From positions 1-38,342 of the forward strand of contig JBPCNH010000024.1 of the NCBI GenBank assembly GCA_051001455.1: a stretch of DNA of 38,342 bases. Direction: 5' to 3'. The notes under the pieces were generated by a model that saw only the letters and a list, made by a program, of their open reading frames with translations, ran no database searches and had not been told where the DNA came from. Made by a program: the position numbers and the translations under genes. Shown piece by piece: positions 31,977 to 38,138 of this stretch. The DNA is from JBPCNH01 sp051001455. Its GTDB lineage: Bacteria > Actinomycetota > CADDZG01 > WHSQ01. How positions within the stretch are numbered: position 1 is the stretch's first letter; every line of letters starts with the position of its first letter.

Positions 31977-32435
31977 ATGGACCTCATCTTCGCGCTTTGT
32001 CTCCCTCGCGACGGGGCAACCGTTCCAGTAGTGCGTCACGTCTGTCGCGACGCCCTCTTGAAGCTGGGCGTCGAGGATGGCTGCGTGAGTGACATAGAGG
32101 TCGCCGTGACCGAGGCGTGCAGCAACGTTTTGAATCACGCCGAGGCCCAAGACGAATACCAGGTCGAGGTTGAGATCAACGATGCCAGGTGCGTCATCCG
32201 GGTCGTAGATGCGGGTGACGGTTTCGATCACGCAAACGTCGGTTTCGAGTCGAGCTCCGATACCGCAGAGAGCGGACGTGGGGTCTTCCTGATGCGCTCG
32301 ATGGTGGATGAACTGAACTTCAACTCAGAGCCCGAGAAGGGCACCGTAGTGCGGCTCGTGAAAAATCTCTCCCTCAAGGAGAATTCGTTGCTGAGGGTTA
32401 TCGCCAAGAACCACGCGGCCGCGACGGGGGCTTGA
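31977..32435 (+). CDS. RsbW-like ATP-binding protein (anti-sigma factor / serine kinase, GHKL fold)
   Basis: 152 residues from the ATG at 31977 (a GTG at 31947 would add ten residues). GHKL motifs: N-box EACSNVLNHA, G1-type VVDAGDGFD, and GRGVFLMRSMVDE as the G2 box, in the compact form seen in RsbW/SpoIIAB proteins. Such proteins bind and phosphorylate anti-sigma antagonists and hold a sigma factor. No partner sigma factor or antagonist is in the window, so it is an orphan here. The tail after residue 125 (LVKNLSLKENSLLRV) is a little longer than the minimal fold. Confidence 0.87.
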   Translation: MDLIFALCLPRDGATVPVVRHVCRDALLKLGVEDGCVSDIEVAVTEACSNVLNHAEAQDEYQVEVEINDARCVIRVVDAGDGFDHANVGFESSSDTAESGRGVFLMRSMVDELNFNSEPEKGTVVRLVKNLSLKENSLLRVIAKNHAAATGA

Positions 32436-32467
32436 GACAGCACGTATCTGAGTACCCTGGAAGAACG

Positions 32468-32509
32468 ATGGAAAAACAGCGTGCACGTATTCGAGGTATT
32501 GATCTTTGA
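32468..32509 (+). CDS. possible 13-residue leader ORF overlapping the thiO start
   Basis: ATG with GGAAG 4 bases upstream encodes MEKQRARIRGIDL and stops at TGA (32507-32509), which overlaps the TTG start of thiO (32506-32508). Reinitiation after this short ORF would explain translation from a weak TTG that has no ribosome site of its own. A -10-like TACCCT lies just upstream. Chance is possible for so short a frame. Confidence 0.4.
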   Translation: MEKQRARIRGIDL

Positions 32510-33633
32510 CGGATCTTCTGGTCGTGGGCGGCGGAACGATCGGGCTGGGTATCGCCTGGCGAGCCGCTCGGGCAGGCCTCTCAGTTACGGTTCTCGATCG
32601 TCGGCCCGCCTCCGGTGCCTCCTCCGTCGCCGCCGGAATGCTTGCGCCGGTGACGGAGCTCCATTACGGAGAAGAGGCTCTGCTGCGCCTCAACCTCGAC
32701 TCCAGCGAGCTCTACCCGGGCTGGGTGGCAGAGCTCGAGGAAGCGAGCGGCCTCTCCACCGGGTATCGCTCCAGCGGCACCTTGATGATCGCTCGAGATA
32801 CCGACGACAACGTCGCTCTCGAAGAGGTCTTCCGTTTCCAAGAGAGCCTCGGGCTTCAGGTGGAGCGGTTGTCGGCGCGCGAGTGTCGCCGGCTCGAGCC
32901 GGCCCTCGCTCCGAGCGTTCGCGGAGGTATCCACGTCGAAGGAGATCACCAGGTGGAGCCACGGGCACTCCTCGATGCCCTGCAGCGCGCATGTGAACGG
33001 GCCGGCGTCGTGACGATCGAACGACAAGGTGTGGAGTTGATGCGCTTACCGGAACGGGTGACGGGTGTGCGCACGGACGATGGGCAGGTCCTCGGCGCAA
33101 GCGCGATCGTGTTGGCGATGGGCGCGTGGACGCCGCTGCTCGAGGGAGTGCCGGAAGGACTGTTACCGGTACGGCCGGTGAAGGGTCAGCTCCTGCATCT
33201 GACTCCGCTCGATGATCCCACTCCGTTACAGCGGAATCTGAGGGGAGCCGACGTCTACATGGTCCCGCGTGCCGACGGCCGGCTGGTGGTAGGCGCGACG
33301 GTGGAGGAGCGCGGTTTCGATACGACCGTCACCGCCGGAGCCGTCTACACGCTGCTGCGCGATGCCTATGAACTGGTTCCGTCGGTCATCGAGATGGAGC
33401 TGAGCGCGACGATCTCCGCGCTGCGGCCTGGCACTCCAGACAATGCTCCTTTGATCGGCCCGGCCGATCTTCCGGGCCTCTTCATAGCGACCGGGCACTT
33501 CCGCAACGGGATCCTTTTGACCCCGGTCACCGCGGAAGCGGCGGTCGGATGGTTGGCGGACGGGGACGTCGATGAGCGGATAGCTCCCTTCTCACCCGAG
33601 CGATTCGCGGCCGAGCAAGCGGCTCCGTTATGA
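32506..33633 (+). CDS. thiO: glycine oxidase ThiO
   Basis: 375 residues from a TTG; no better in-frame start exists. The FAD-binding GGGTIGLGIAWRAARAG dinucleotide fold is at the N-terminus, followed by ASSVAAGMLAPVTE (the ThiO-specific AGML step), VRPVKGQLLHL, and the C-terminal second FAD contact LRPGTPDNAPLIGPA and TGHFRNGILLTP. It oxidises glycine to dehydroglycine, the C2-N3 source for the thiazole ring. Oxygen use fits an aerobe and replaces ThiH. It overlaps thiS by four bases (ATGA). Confidence 0.95.
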   Translation: MTDLLVVGGGTIGLGIAWRAARAGLSVTVLDRRPASGASSVAAGMLAPVTELHYGEEALLRLNLDSSELYPGWVAELEEASGLSTGYRSSGTLMIARDTDDNVALEEVFRFQESLGLQVERLSARECRRLEPALAPSVRGGIHVEGDHQVEPRALLDALQRACERAGVVTIERQGVELMRLPERVTGVRTDDGQVLGASAIVLAMGAWTPLLEGVPEGLLPVRPVKGQLLHLTPLDDPTPLQRNLRGADVYMVPRADGRLVVGATVEERGFDTTVTAGAVYTLLRDAYELVPSVIEMELSATISALRPGTPDNAPLIGPADLPGLFIATGHFRNGILLTPVTAEAAVGWLADGDVDERIAPFSPERFAAEQAAPL

Positions 33634-33839
33634 CGACGTTGAACGTCAACGGACGGTCGGTCGATGTGCCTCCGGGAGCCTCGGTGCTCGATCTCGTGAA
33701 GCAGGTAGAGCCGGAACGATGGGAGCGCGGTGTGGCCGTGGCGGTCAACGGAGAGGTCGTACCGAAGACCGTCTGGCAGGATACCCAGCTGTCGGAGTCC
33801 GACCGGGTGGAAGTCCTGGCTGCTATAGGGGGAGGATGA
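33630..33839 (+). CDS. thiS: thiazole synthase sulfur carrier ThiS
   Basis: 69 residues. A ubiquitin-like beta-grasp protein with LNVNGRSVDVPPGASVLDLV at the start and the conserved C-terminal Gly-Gly (AAIGGG) that is adenylated and converted to thiocarboxylate. It delivers sulfur to ThiG. It begins inside thiO (ATGA) and ends 4 bases before thiG. The adenylylating enzyme ThiF is not in the window. Confidence 0.95.
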   Translation: MTTLNVNGRSVDVPPGASVLDLVKQVEPERWERGVAVAVNGEVVPKTVWQDTQLSESDRVEVLAAIGGG

Positions 33840-33843
33840 GGAC

Positions 33844-34614
33844 GTGTCCGACCCACTGGTGATAGCAGGGGAGAAGTTCGACAGCCGGCTCATCATGGGG
33901 ACGGGGGGAGCCGCGAGCCTCGAGGCGCTCGAGCAGGCACTGATCGCCTCTCGTGCCGAGCTGGCCACGGTCGCTCTGAGACGGATTGACCCGAACGCTA
34001 GAGGCTCGATCGTGGACGTGCTCGACCGGGCCGGATGCAGATTGTTGCCGAATACCGCGGGGTGTTTCACGGCCCGCGATGCTGTGTTGACGGCACAGCT
34101 TGCCCGCGAGGCCTTTGACACTCCATGGATAAAGCTCGAAGTGATCGGCGATGACAGAACTCTTCTGCCCGACCCGGTGGAACTGTTGGACGCAGCGGAG
34201 CATCTTGTCGATGAGGGCTTCGTCGTTCTCGCTTACACGAACGACGACCCGATTCTCGCGCGACGCTTACAGGATGTCGGTTGTGCCGCGGTTATGCCCC
34301 TCGGTTCTCCGATCGGGAGCGGCATGGGCATCCGCAATCCTTACAACATCTCACTCATCATCGAACGGGCCGAAGTACCCATCGTGCTCGACGCTGGTAT
34401 AGGAACCGCCTCGGATGCCGCGCTCGCCATGGAGCTCGGCTGCGACGCAGTCCTGTTGGCAAGCGCGGTCACGCGGGCCCAGCAACCCGCGGTGATGGCC
34501 GACGCGATGCGCAAAGCTGTGGAGGCCGGGCATTCCGCCCGTCTCGCCGGCCGGATCCCACGCCGGCTCTACGCCGAGCCTTCCACCACGTTCGAGGGCT
34601 TGCCGGAGCTGTAG
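33844..34614 (+). CDS. thiG: thiazole synthase ThiG
   Basis: 256 residues from a GTG with GGGGGAGGATGAGG upstream. It joins deoxyxylulose 5-phosphate, dehydroglycine and ThiS thiocarboxylate into the thiazole phosphate of thiamine. The TIM-barrel markers are present: RLIMGTGG, LLPNTAGCFTARDAV, the Schiff-base Lys K97 in WIKLEVIGDD, LLPDPVELLDAAE, and the phosphate loop PLGSPIGSGMGIRNP with DAGIGTASDAALAMELG. Together with ThiO and ThiS it completes the thiazole branch except for ThiF and the sulfur donor. No TPP riboswitch consensus is seen in the short leader before thiO. Confidence 0.97.
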   Translation: MSDPLVIAGEKFDSRLIMGTGGAASLEALEQALIASRAELATVALRRIDPNARGSIVDVLDRAGCRLLPNTAGCFTARDAVLTAQLAREAFDTPWIKLEVIGDDRTLLPDPVELLDAAEHLVDEGFVVLAYTNDDPILARRLQDVGCAAVMPLGSPIGSGMGIRNPYNISLIIERAEVPIVLDAGIGTASDAALAMELGCDAVLLASAVTRAQQPAVMADAMRKAVEAGHSARLAGRIPRRLYAEPSTTFEGLPEL

Positions 34615-34750
34615 TCGGCTTCGATGGGGGCGGCGCGCCAAGAGATAGAAGATGGTCACCGCCGCTATCCCCACCAGTAAGGATTGGAGGGAGTCCTTCT
34701 ATCCGAAGGGCGTTCCCCAGCAAGCGTGGCTCGAGTAGTAGGGAGACTCT

Positions 34751-35626
34751 GTGGGAGACATCCTCATCGGAACCGCGTCCTGGACCGATCCTTCGCTGCT
34801 GAAGTCGGGCTGGTACCCAGAAGGCGTCACCAGCGCGGAGGAGCGGCTGCATTACTACGCCGATCAGTTCCCTTTGGTCGAGGTGGACTCCACTTACTAC
34901 TTCCCTCCGAGCGAGAAGAACTCGGAGCTATGGGCTGAGCGCACCCCGAAAGACTTCATCTTCAACATCAAGATGTTCTCGCTGCTGACCCAGCACCCGA
35001 CGAAGCGCGAGGCGCTGTACAAGGACCTGAGCATTGCGTCGGACAAGAAACGTCTCTATCTCGATGATCTTGATGCCCCCGCCGTGGATCAGGTGTGGGA
35101 GCGGTTCCTCTCGGCTCTGCAGCCGCTACACCACGCCGGCAAGCTCGGGGTTCTTCTCTGTCAGTTCCCTCCATGGTTCGGGATAGCCAAGAAGAACAAG
35201 AACTACGTGCTCGAGTGTGCCAAGCGCGCCGCCCCTCTCCGGATCTGTGTCGAGTTCCGCAATGAAAGCTGGATGACGCCGGAGAACCAGGCGGAGACCT
35301 TCGATTTCCTTGCCGGTCATGACCTCCCGTACGTCTGCGTCGACATGCCGCAGGGTTTCAAGAGCTCGCTGCCCCCGGTTACCGCCGTCACGTCGGATCT
35401 GGCGATCGTCCGCTTCCACGGCCGCAATGCCGAGCAATGGGAGAGCGGCTCCGTCCAGAAGCGCTTCGCGTACCTCTACGACGAAGATGAGCTGAAGCCC
35501 TGGGTCCCGAAGATCGAAGCCCTAGCCGACGAAGCAGAAACGACCCACGTCTTGATGAACAACTGCCACAGAGACTACGCACAGCAAAACGCGAAGGAGC
35601 TCGCGGAGCTGCTTAGCGATTCGTGA
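34751..35626 (+). CDS. DUF72 (YecE-like) family protein
   Basis: 291 residues from the GTG at 34751 with GGGAGA before it. The DUF72 pattern is plain: ILIGTASWTDPSLL, SGWYP, FPLVEVDSTYYFPPSEKN, WAERTPKDFIFNIKMF, CVEFRNESWM, YVCVDMPQGF and, near the end, VRFHGRN and HVLMNNCHRDYAQQNAKEL. It is a TIM-barrel-like protein of unknown activity. It is the last conserved gene before the accessory zone; a diverged copy of its last 26 codons lies at 37391-37468. Confidence 0.92.
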   Translation: MGDILIGTASWTDPSLLKSGWYPEGVTSAEERLHYYADQFPLVEVDSTYYFPPSEKNSELWAERTPKDFIFNIKMFSLLTQHPTKREALYKDLSIASDKKRLYLDDLDAPAVDQVWERFLSALQPLHHAGKLGVLLCQFPPWFGIAKKNKNYVLECAKRAAPLRICVEFRNESWMTPENQAETFDFLAGHDLPYVCVDMPQGFKSSLPPVTAVTSDLAIVRFHGRNAEQWESGSVQKRFAYLYDEDELKPWVPKIEALADEAETTHVLMNNCHRDYAQQNAKELAELLSDS

Positions 35627-35661
35627 GCAACGAACACCTTCGTTTGACAGCTCGTGGCTAC

Positions 35662-35681
35662 ATACCTAGACTTCTAGGTAT
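35662..35681 (+). promoter_or_regulatory. padR promoter with perfect palindromic operator
   Basis: ATACCTAGA and TCTAGGTAT are perfect inverted arms around CT. The site contains a -10-like TAGACT (35667-35672) 7 bases before the ATG at 35680, and the palindrome ends inside that ATG. A regulator bound here would block both polymerase and the start of a leaderless message, which fits PadR self-repression. Confidence 0.75.
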
Positions 35682-36000
35682 GCGTCAAGAACTGGCTAAA
35701 GGCCACCTCGATCTTCTGCTTCTAGGCGTGTTGGAGGCCGGGCCCTCGCACGGATATGGAGTCATCGAAAAGGTTCGCGACCGAAGTTCCGAGACTTTTG
35801 ATCTTCCTGAGGGCAGCGTTTACCCAGCCCTCCATCGACTCGAGCGGCAGGGTTTTCTGCGCAGTCAATGGGAGCAAGGAGCCCGGCGCCGCCGTACTTA
35901 TCGACTTACCCGGAGGGGTAGAGCTGAACTGGCTCGGCAACGAGGGGAGTGGAAGTCATTCTCTCGGGCCGTTAGATCAGTAGCCGCCCCCGTTTCATGA
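35680..36000 (+). CDS. PadR-family transcriptional regulator
   Basis: 106 residues from the ATG at 35680; an upstream in-frame GTG at 35623 would run through the operator and is rejected. The PadR winged helix is typical: LAKGHLDLLLLGVLEAGPSHGYGVIEKV, with an EGSVYPALHRLERQGFL recognition helix and wing (RRRRTYRLTRRGRAELAR, shown in part). It is the short type with a minimal C-terminal dimer helix. It overlaps the HAAS gene (ATGA), the usual pairing for this subgroup. Confidence 0.94.
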   Translation: MRQELAKGHLDLLLLGVLEAGPSHGYGVIEKVRDRSSETFDLPEGSVYPALHRLERQGFLRSQWEQGARRRRTYRLTRRGRAELARQRGEWKSFSRAVRSVAAPVS

Positions 36001-36689
36001 ACAGCAGGATCAAGGAGTACCTATCGGCTCTTGAGGCGAACCTCGTTGGTTGCCCGGAGCGGAAGAAGGTTCTAGATGAGGTAAGGGATCATCTGATCTC
36101 ATCGTGCGCCTCTTACGAGGCCCGTGGTCTTGACGGGGCAGAGGCGGCTCAGTCCGCGATTTCCGACTTCGGAGACGTTGGGCCATTCGCGGACGATATG
36201 AAAGCCGAACATAGTGGTCTGGCAACCCAGAATTCGAGCGTCCGCTTTCTTTCGATCGTGTTCGGTGGATTTGCTGGTGCTCTGATGACTTCCTTTGGTC
36301 TGATCGATACCTCGGGTGGAGAGCTTGCGGTAGCTGGCGGCAACGAATGGACGCCGGTGGTAACTGGGACAGGAATCATCTTGGGAGCGTTCCTCCTAAG
36401 TCTCCAGCCGATCCGACGCCGCCTGTCGATCCCCGTAGGTGCTGTCGTCGGACTCACCCTCGCGATCCTCTTTCGGGATCAGATTCAACTCGGACCGATA
36501 GGAGGTTTCGACCCTGTTCCGCTCAGTGAGTTCGCTCCCTACGATCCGCCGCCCGATGGGCTGATCATCGCCTTGATGCTCGCCTCACCATTCATCGGAG
36601 CGGTGATCGGCCATGGTGTGGGGGCCATCCTGAGGAGCGCGTGGTCGTCCTATCCCGCCCGCAAGTTGAGGTCTCAAGTCACCGACTAA
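35997..36689 (+). CDS. HAAS-domain membrane protein (PadR-associated)
   Basis: 230 residues. The N-terminal 70 residues match the HAAS signalling / permease-prefix helical domain (YLSALEANL, KKVLDEVRDHL, EAAQSAISDFGDVGPFADDMK). About four membrane helices follow near residues 82-102, 116-138, 146-162 and 185-210, with a proline-rich loop before the last. HAAS proteins occur with PadR regulators and probably sense the membrane or couple to transport; no transporter is beside this one. Codon use is less GC-biased than in the flanking core genes by eye, consistent with acquisition. Confidence 0.85.
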   Translation: MNSRIKEYLSALEANLVGCPERKKVLDEVRDHLISSCASYEARGLDGAEAAQSAISDFGDVGPFADDMKAEHSGLATQNSSVRFLSIVFGGFAGALMTSFGLIDTSGGELAVAGGNEWTPVVTGTGIILGAFLLSLQPIRRRLSIPVGAVVGLTLAILFRDQIQLGPIGGFDPVPLSEFAPYDPPPDGLIIALMLASPFIGAVIGHGVGAILRSAWSSYPARKLRSQVTD

Positions 36690-36756
36690 TACCCGCATGA
36701 TCGCTATCACGATCACGTCCCTACAGGCGTGCCAGGACTGGTTCTAGTGCTTGGTT

Positions 36757-36768
36757 TCGTAGTACGAT
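36757..36768 (+). promoter_or_regulatory. promoter/operator of the first toxin-antitoxin module
   Basis: The palindrome TCGTA-G-TACGA (36757-36767) overlaps the -10 TACGAT (36763-36768), which is 7 bases before the GTG at 36776. The overlap suggests self-control by the RHH antitoxin. Confidence 0.5.
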
Positions 36769-36775
36769 TCTTCTC

Positions 36776-37018
36776 GTGGAGATCCTTCCGTCGGGCCGCC
36801 GCCACGGCATCGCGGATGAGGACATCCAGCATGGCATCGAGAACGCGTTGGTGATCGAGGACGTTGCTGAGGACCCCGTCAGATACCTCGTGTTGGGACC
36901 AGATCGGGCGGGGAACCTGGTCGAACTCGTTGTCTTGGACCGGCCTCAGGGACCAGCGGTTATCCACGCGATGAAGATGCGACCGAAGTACCGGCGTCTC
37001 CTACCGGGGAGTGATTGA
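36776..37018 (+). CDS. BrnT-like (RelE-superfamily) toxin, putative
   Basis: 80 residues from a leaderless GTG. The pattern is RRHGIADEDIQHGIENAL, then YLVLGPDRAGNLVELVVLD, then VIHAMKMRPKYRRLL. It keeps the outline of BrnT-type ribonuclease toxins (HGI near the start, LG.D..G.L.EVV, then I.AM..R.KYRR), with a basic C-terminus expected at the active site. It precedes its antitoxin gene, as in BrnTA. Toxicity and RNA cleavage are inferred from the family. The scar at 37777 preserves the same C-terminal motif. Confidence 0.65.
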   Translation: MEILPSGRRHGIADEDIQHGIENALVIEDVAEDPVRYLVLGPDRAGNLVELVVLDRPQGPAVIHAMKMRPKYRRLLPGSD

Positions 37019-37019
37019 G

Positions 37020-37298
37020 ATGACACGACATCACGGGAAGTTGAAAGATGGGACAGCCGTCACGGACGACATGGTCGAGAAGATGGCTGATGGGGCCGAG
37101 GCAGGTTATGAGGTCGACGAGATCGAGCGTCGACGAGCCGGTGGTCGCCCGGCCATGGGTTCGGGCCCGGCCAGCGTCGAGTCCGTTCGGCTTGACCCCG
37201 AGTTGAAGCGCGAACTGCTGCTGCGAGCATCGAAGGACGGGATCAGTGTCTCGGAGGTGATCCGCGAGGCGCTCAGGACTTACGTCCGCGCTAGCTGA
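37020..37298 (+). CDS. ribbon-helix-helix (CopG-like) antitoxin, putative
   Basis: 92 residues from the ATG at 37020, with GGGGAG 8 bases upstream and one base after the toxin stop; a GTG at 37011 is less likely. The N-terminal half (KLKDGTAVTDDMVEKMADGAEAGYEVDEI in outline) is the toxin-binding type. GGRPAMGSGPASVESVRLDPEL leads into the RHH strand and helices, with SVSEVIREALRTYVRAS at the end. The pair is one transcription unit with likely self-repression at 36757. Confidence 0.75.
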   Translation: MTRHHGKLKDGTAVTDDMVEKMADGAEAGYEVDEIERRRAGGRPAMGSGPASVESVRLDPELKRELLLRASKDGISVSEVIREALRTYVRAS

Positions 37299-37390
37299 TG
37301 ACCGCGGTCTCGCTAGTCCTGATAAATATCGACCTTCGCTGAGAGACGACCTGCGAAAACACCAGTTAGCACAGCGCTTATCCGGAACTA

Positions 37391-37468
37391 GACAACTGTC
37401 ACTCGGATTACGCCCAACGGAACGCAAAGGAACTAGCGAATCTGGTGAACAAATCAGTCGCGCCCTAG
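37391..37468 (+). pseudogene. remnant: C-terminal tail of a diverged DUF72 gene
   Basis: Codons from 37391 read DNCHSDYAQRNAKELANL and end at TAG 37466-37468. The intact DUF72 gene upstream ends NNCHRDYAQQNAKELAEL. Nucleotide identity is only about two thirds, mostly with third-position changes, so this is a diverged homolog and not a fresh copy. No start or barrel remains upstream; the frame meets a stop about 11 codons earlier. Confidence 0.75.
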
Positions 37469-37532
37469 AGGCCTAGGGCCGTAGGGGTGGCCGTCGTAAG
37501 GTTCAGTTTCGCCTATCCCTCGGGAGGTCTCG

Positions 37533-37749
37533 ATGAGTTTGCTGCAAGGCTTCAACCATGTCGCGACCGTCACTCCAGAAATCAACCGGGGACATCCAAC
37601 GATTTGGTTCGGTGATCAGTCTCTACTTTGAGGATCCGGACGGGATGGCTTGCGAAGTGGCATGTCTCGAGGAGGGGAAGGGGTTCGCCCAAACATCGCC
37701 TCCACCGCCTGACTCGCCATTCTGGCAGCGGCAGAGGTCCGATTCCTGA
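37533..37749 (+). pseudogene. internally deleted, frameshifted VOC/glyoxalase-fold gene
   Basis: An ATG with GGGAGG upstream begins MSLLQGFNHVATVTPEIN, the first strand of a vicinal-oxygen-chelate protein with its metal His. Near 37590-37610 the frame changes and the sequence continues in the +1 frame as FGSVISLYFEDPDGMACEVAC, the last strand of the same fold, then a Pro-rich tail ending at 37749. About 80-100 central residues of a normal gene are missing. The start frame itself stops about 33 codons in. Not functional. Confidence 0.8.
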
Positions 37750-37776
37750 CGCCCGTGATCCAGGCATTGGGTTAGG

Positions 37777-37844
37777 CATGCGATGAAGATGCGGGAACGG
37801 TACCGAAGGTGATCCGCGAGGCCTTCGCAGTACGGGCGGTGAGC
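37777..37844 (+). pseudogene. scar of a second BrnT-like toxin / RHH antitoxin module
   Basis: From 37777 one frame reads HAMKMRERYRR and stops (TGA 37810-37812), matching the end of the toxin at 36776 (HAMKMRPKYRR). Overlapping it, in another frame, GTGATCCGCGAGGC (37809-37822) is identical to the antitoxin gene and begins VIREA, then diverges (FAVRAVS versus LRTYVRAS). Toxin tail and antitoxin tail are thus joined with everything between deleted, plausibly through the GTGAT repeat found at both places in the intact module. Confidence 0.75.
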
Positions 37845-37869
37845 CGGGCTGGGTCTGCTTCCGACTCTT

Positions 37870-37891
37870 GTATTACGAATTGTGATACGAT
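37870..37891 (+). promoter_or_regulatory. promoter/operator of the second toxin-antitoxin module
   Basis: An imperfect palindrome GTATnACnAnTnGTnATAC spans 37870-37888 and overlaps the -10 TACGAT (37886-37891), which is 7 bases before the ATG at 37899. It fits self-repression by the RHH antitoxin. Confidence 0.6.
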
Positions 37892-37898
37892 GCTGATC

Positions 37899-38138
37899 AT
37901 GGCAAAGGCGATCTCGATACGCCTGGACGAGGAGGCCGAGCGAGCGCTTTCCCGCCTCGAGGCGTCCGGGATGAATCGTTCCGAGGCGATCCGGATGGCT
38001 CTCGTGGAGTCCGCTCAGAGACTCCTTCGCAGTCAAGAGATCGCTGCAGAGGTTGCTGCTCTGGAAGCAGATGAGGTCGATCGGCACGAGATGCTCGAGG
38101 TCGCGTCCCTGATGGAAAGCCTCCGTGCGCAGGGGTGA
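37899..38138 (+). CDS. ribbon-helix-helix antitoxin (MazE/VapB/CopG-like)
   Basis: 79 residues from the ATG at 37899, set by the leaderless promoter; the frame stays open upstream to 37809 only because it runs through the scar. The RHH core is ISIRLDEEAERALSRLEASG, with MNRSEAIRMALVESAQRLL as the second helix. The acidic, helical C-terminus (AAEVAALEADEVDRHEMLEVASLMESL in outline) is the expected toxin-wrapping tail. It overlaps the toxin start by 14 bases. Confidence 0.88.
   Translation: MAKAISIRLDEEAERALSRLEASGMNRSEAIRMALVESAQRLLRSQEIAAEVAALEADEVDRHEMLEVASLMESLRAQG

Noticed and set aside
32436..32505. Possible TPP riboswitch before thiO.
   Set aside because: The region is only 70 bases and lacks the conserved CUGAGA and the downstream ACCUGAU...GCCAGCG elements; only CTGAG is present.
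34615..34674. A minus-strand frame from a GTG at 34674 that starts with a membrane-helix-like VGIAAVTIFYLLARR segment.
   Set aside because: After about 20 residues it runs antisense through thiG to 34351 and loses any protein-like character; no promoter or ribosome site. It could be the end of a decayed membrane gene, but one short hydrophobic stretch is too little.
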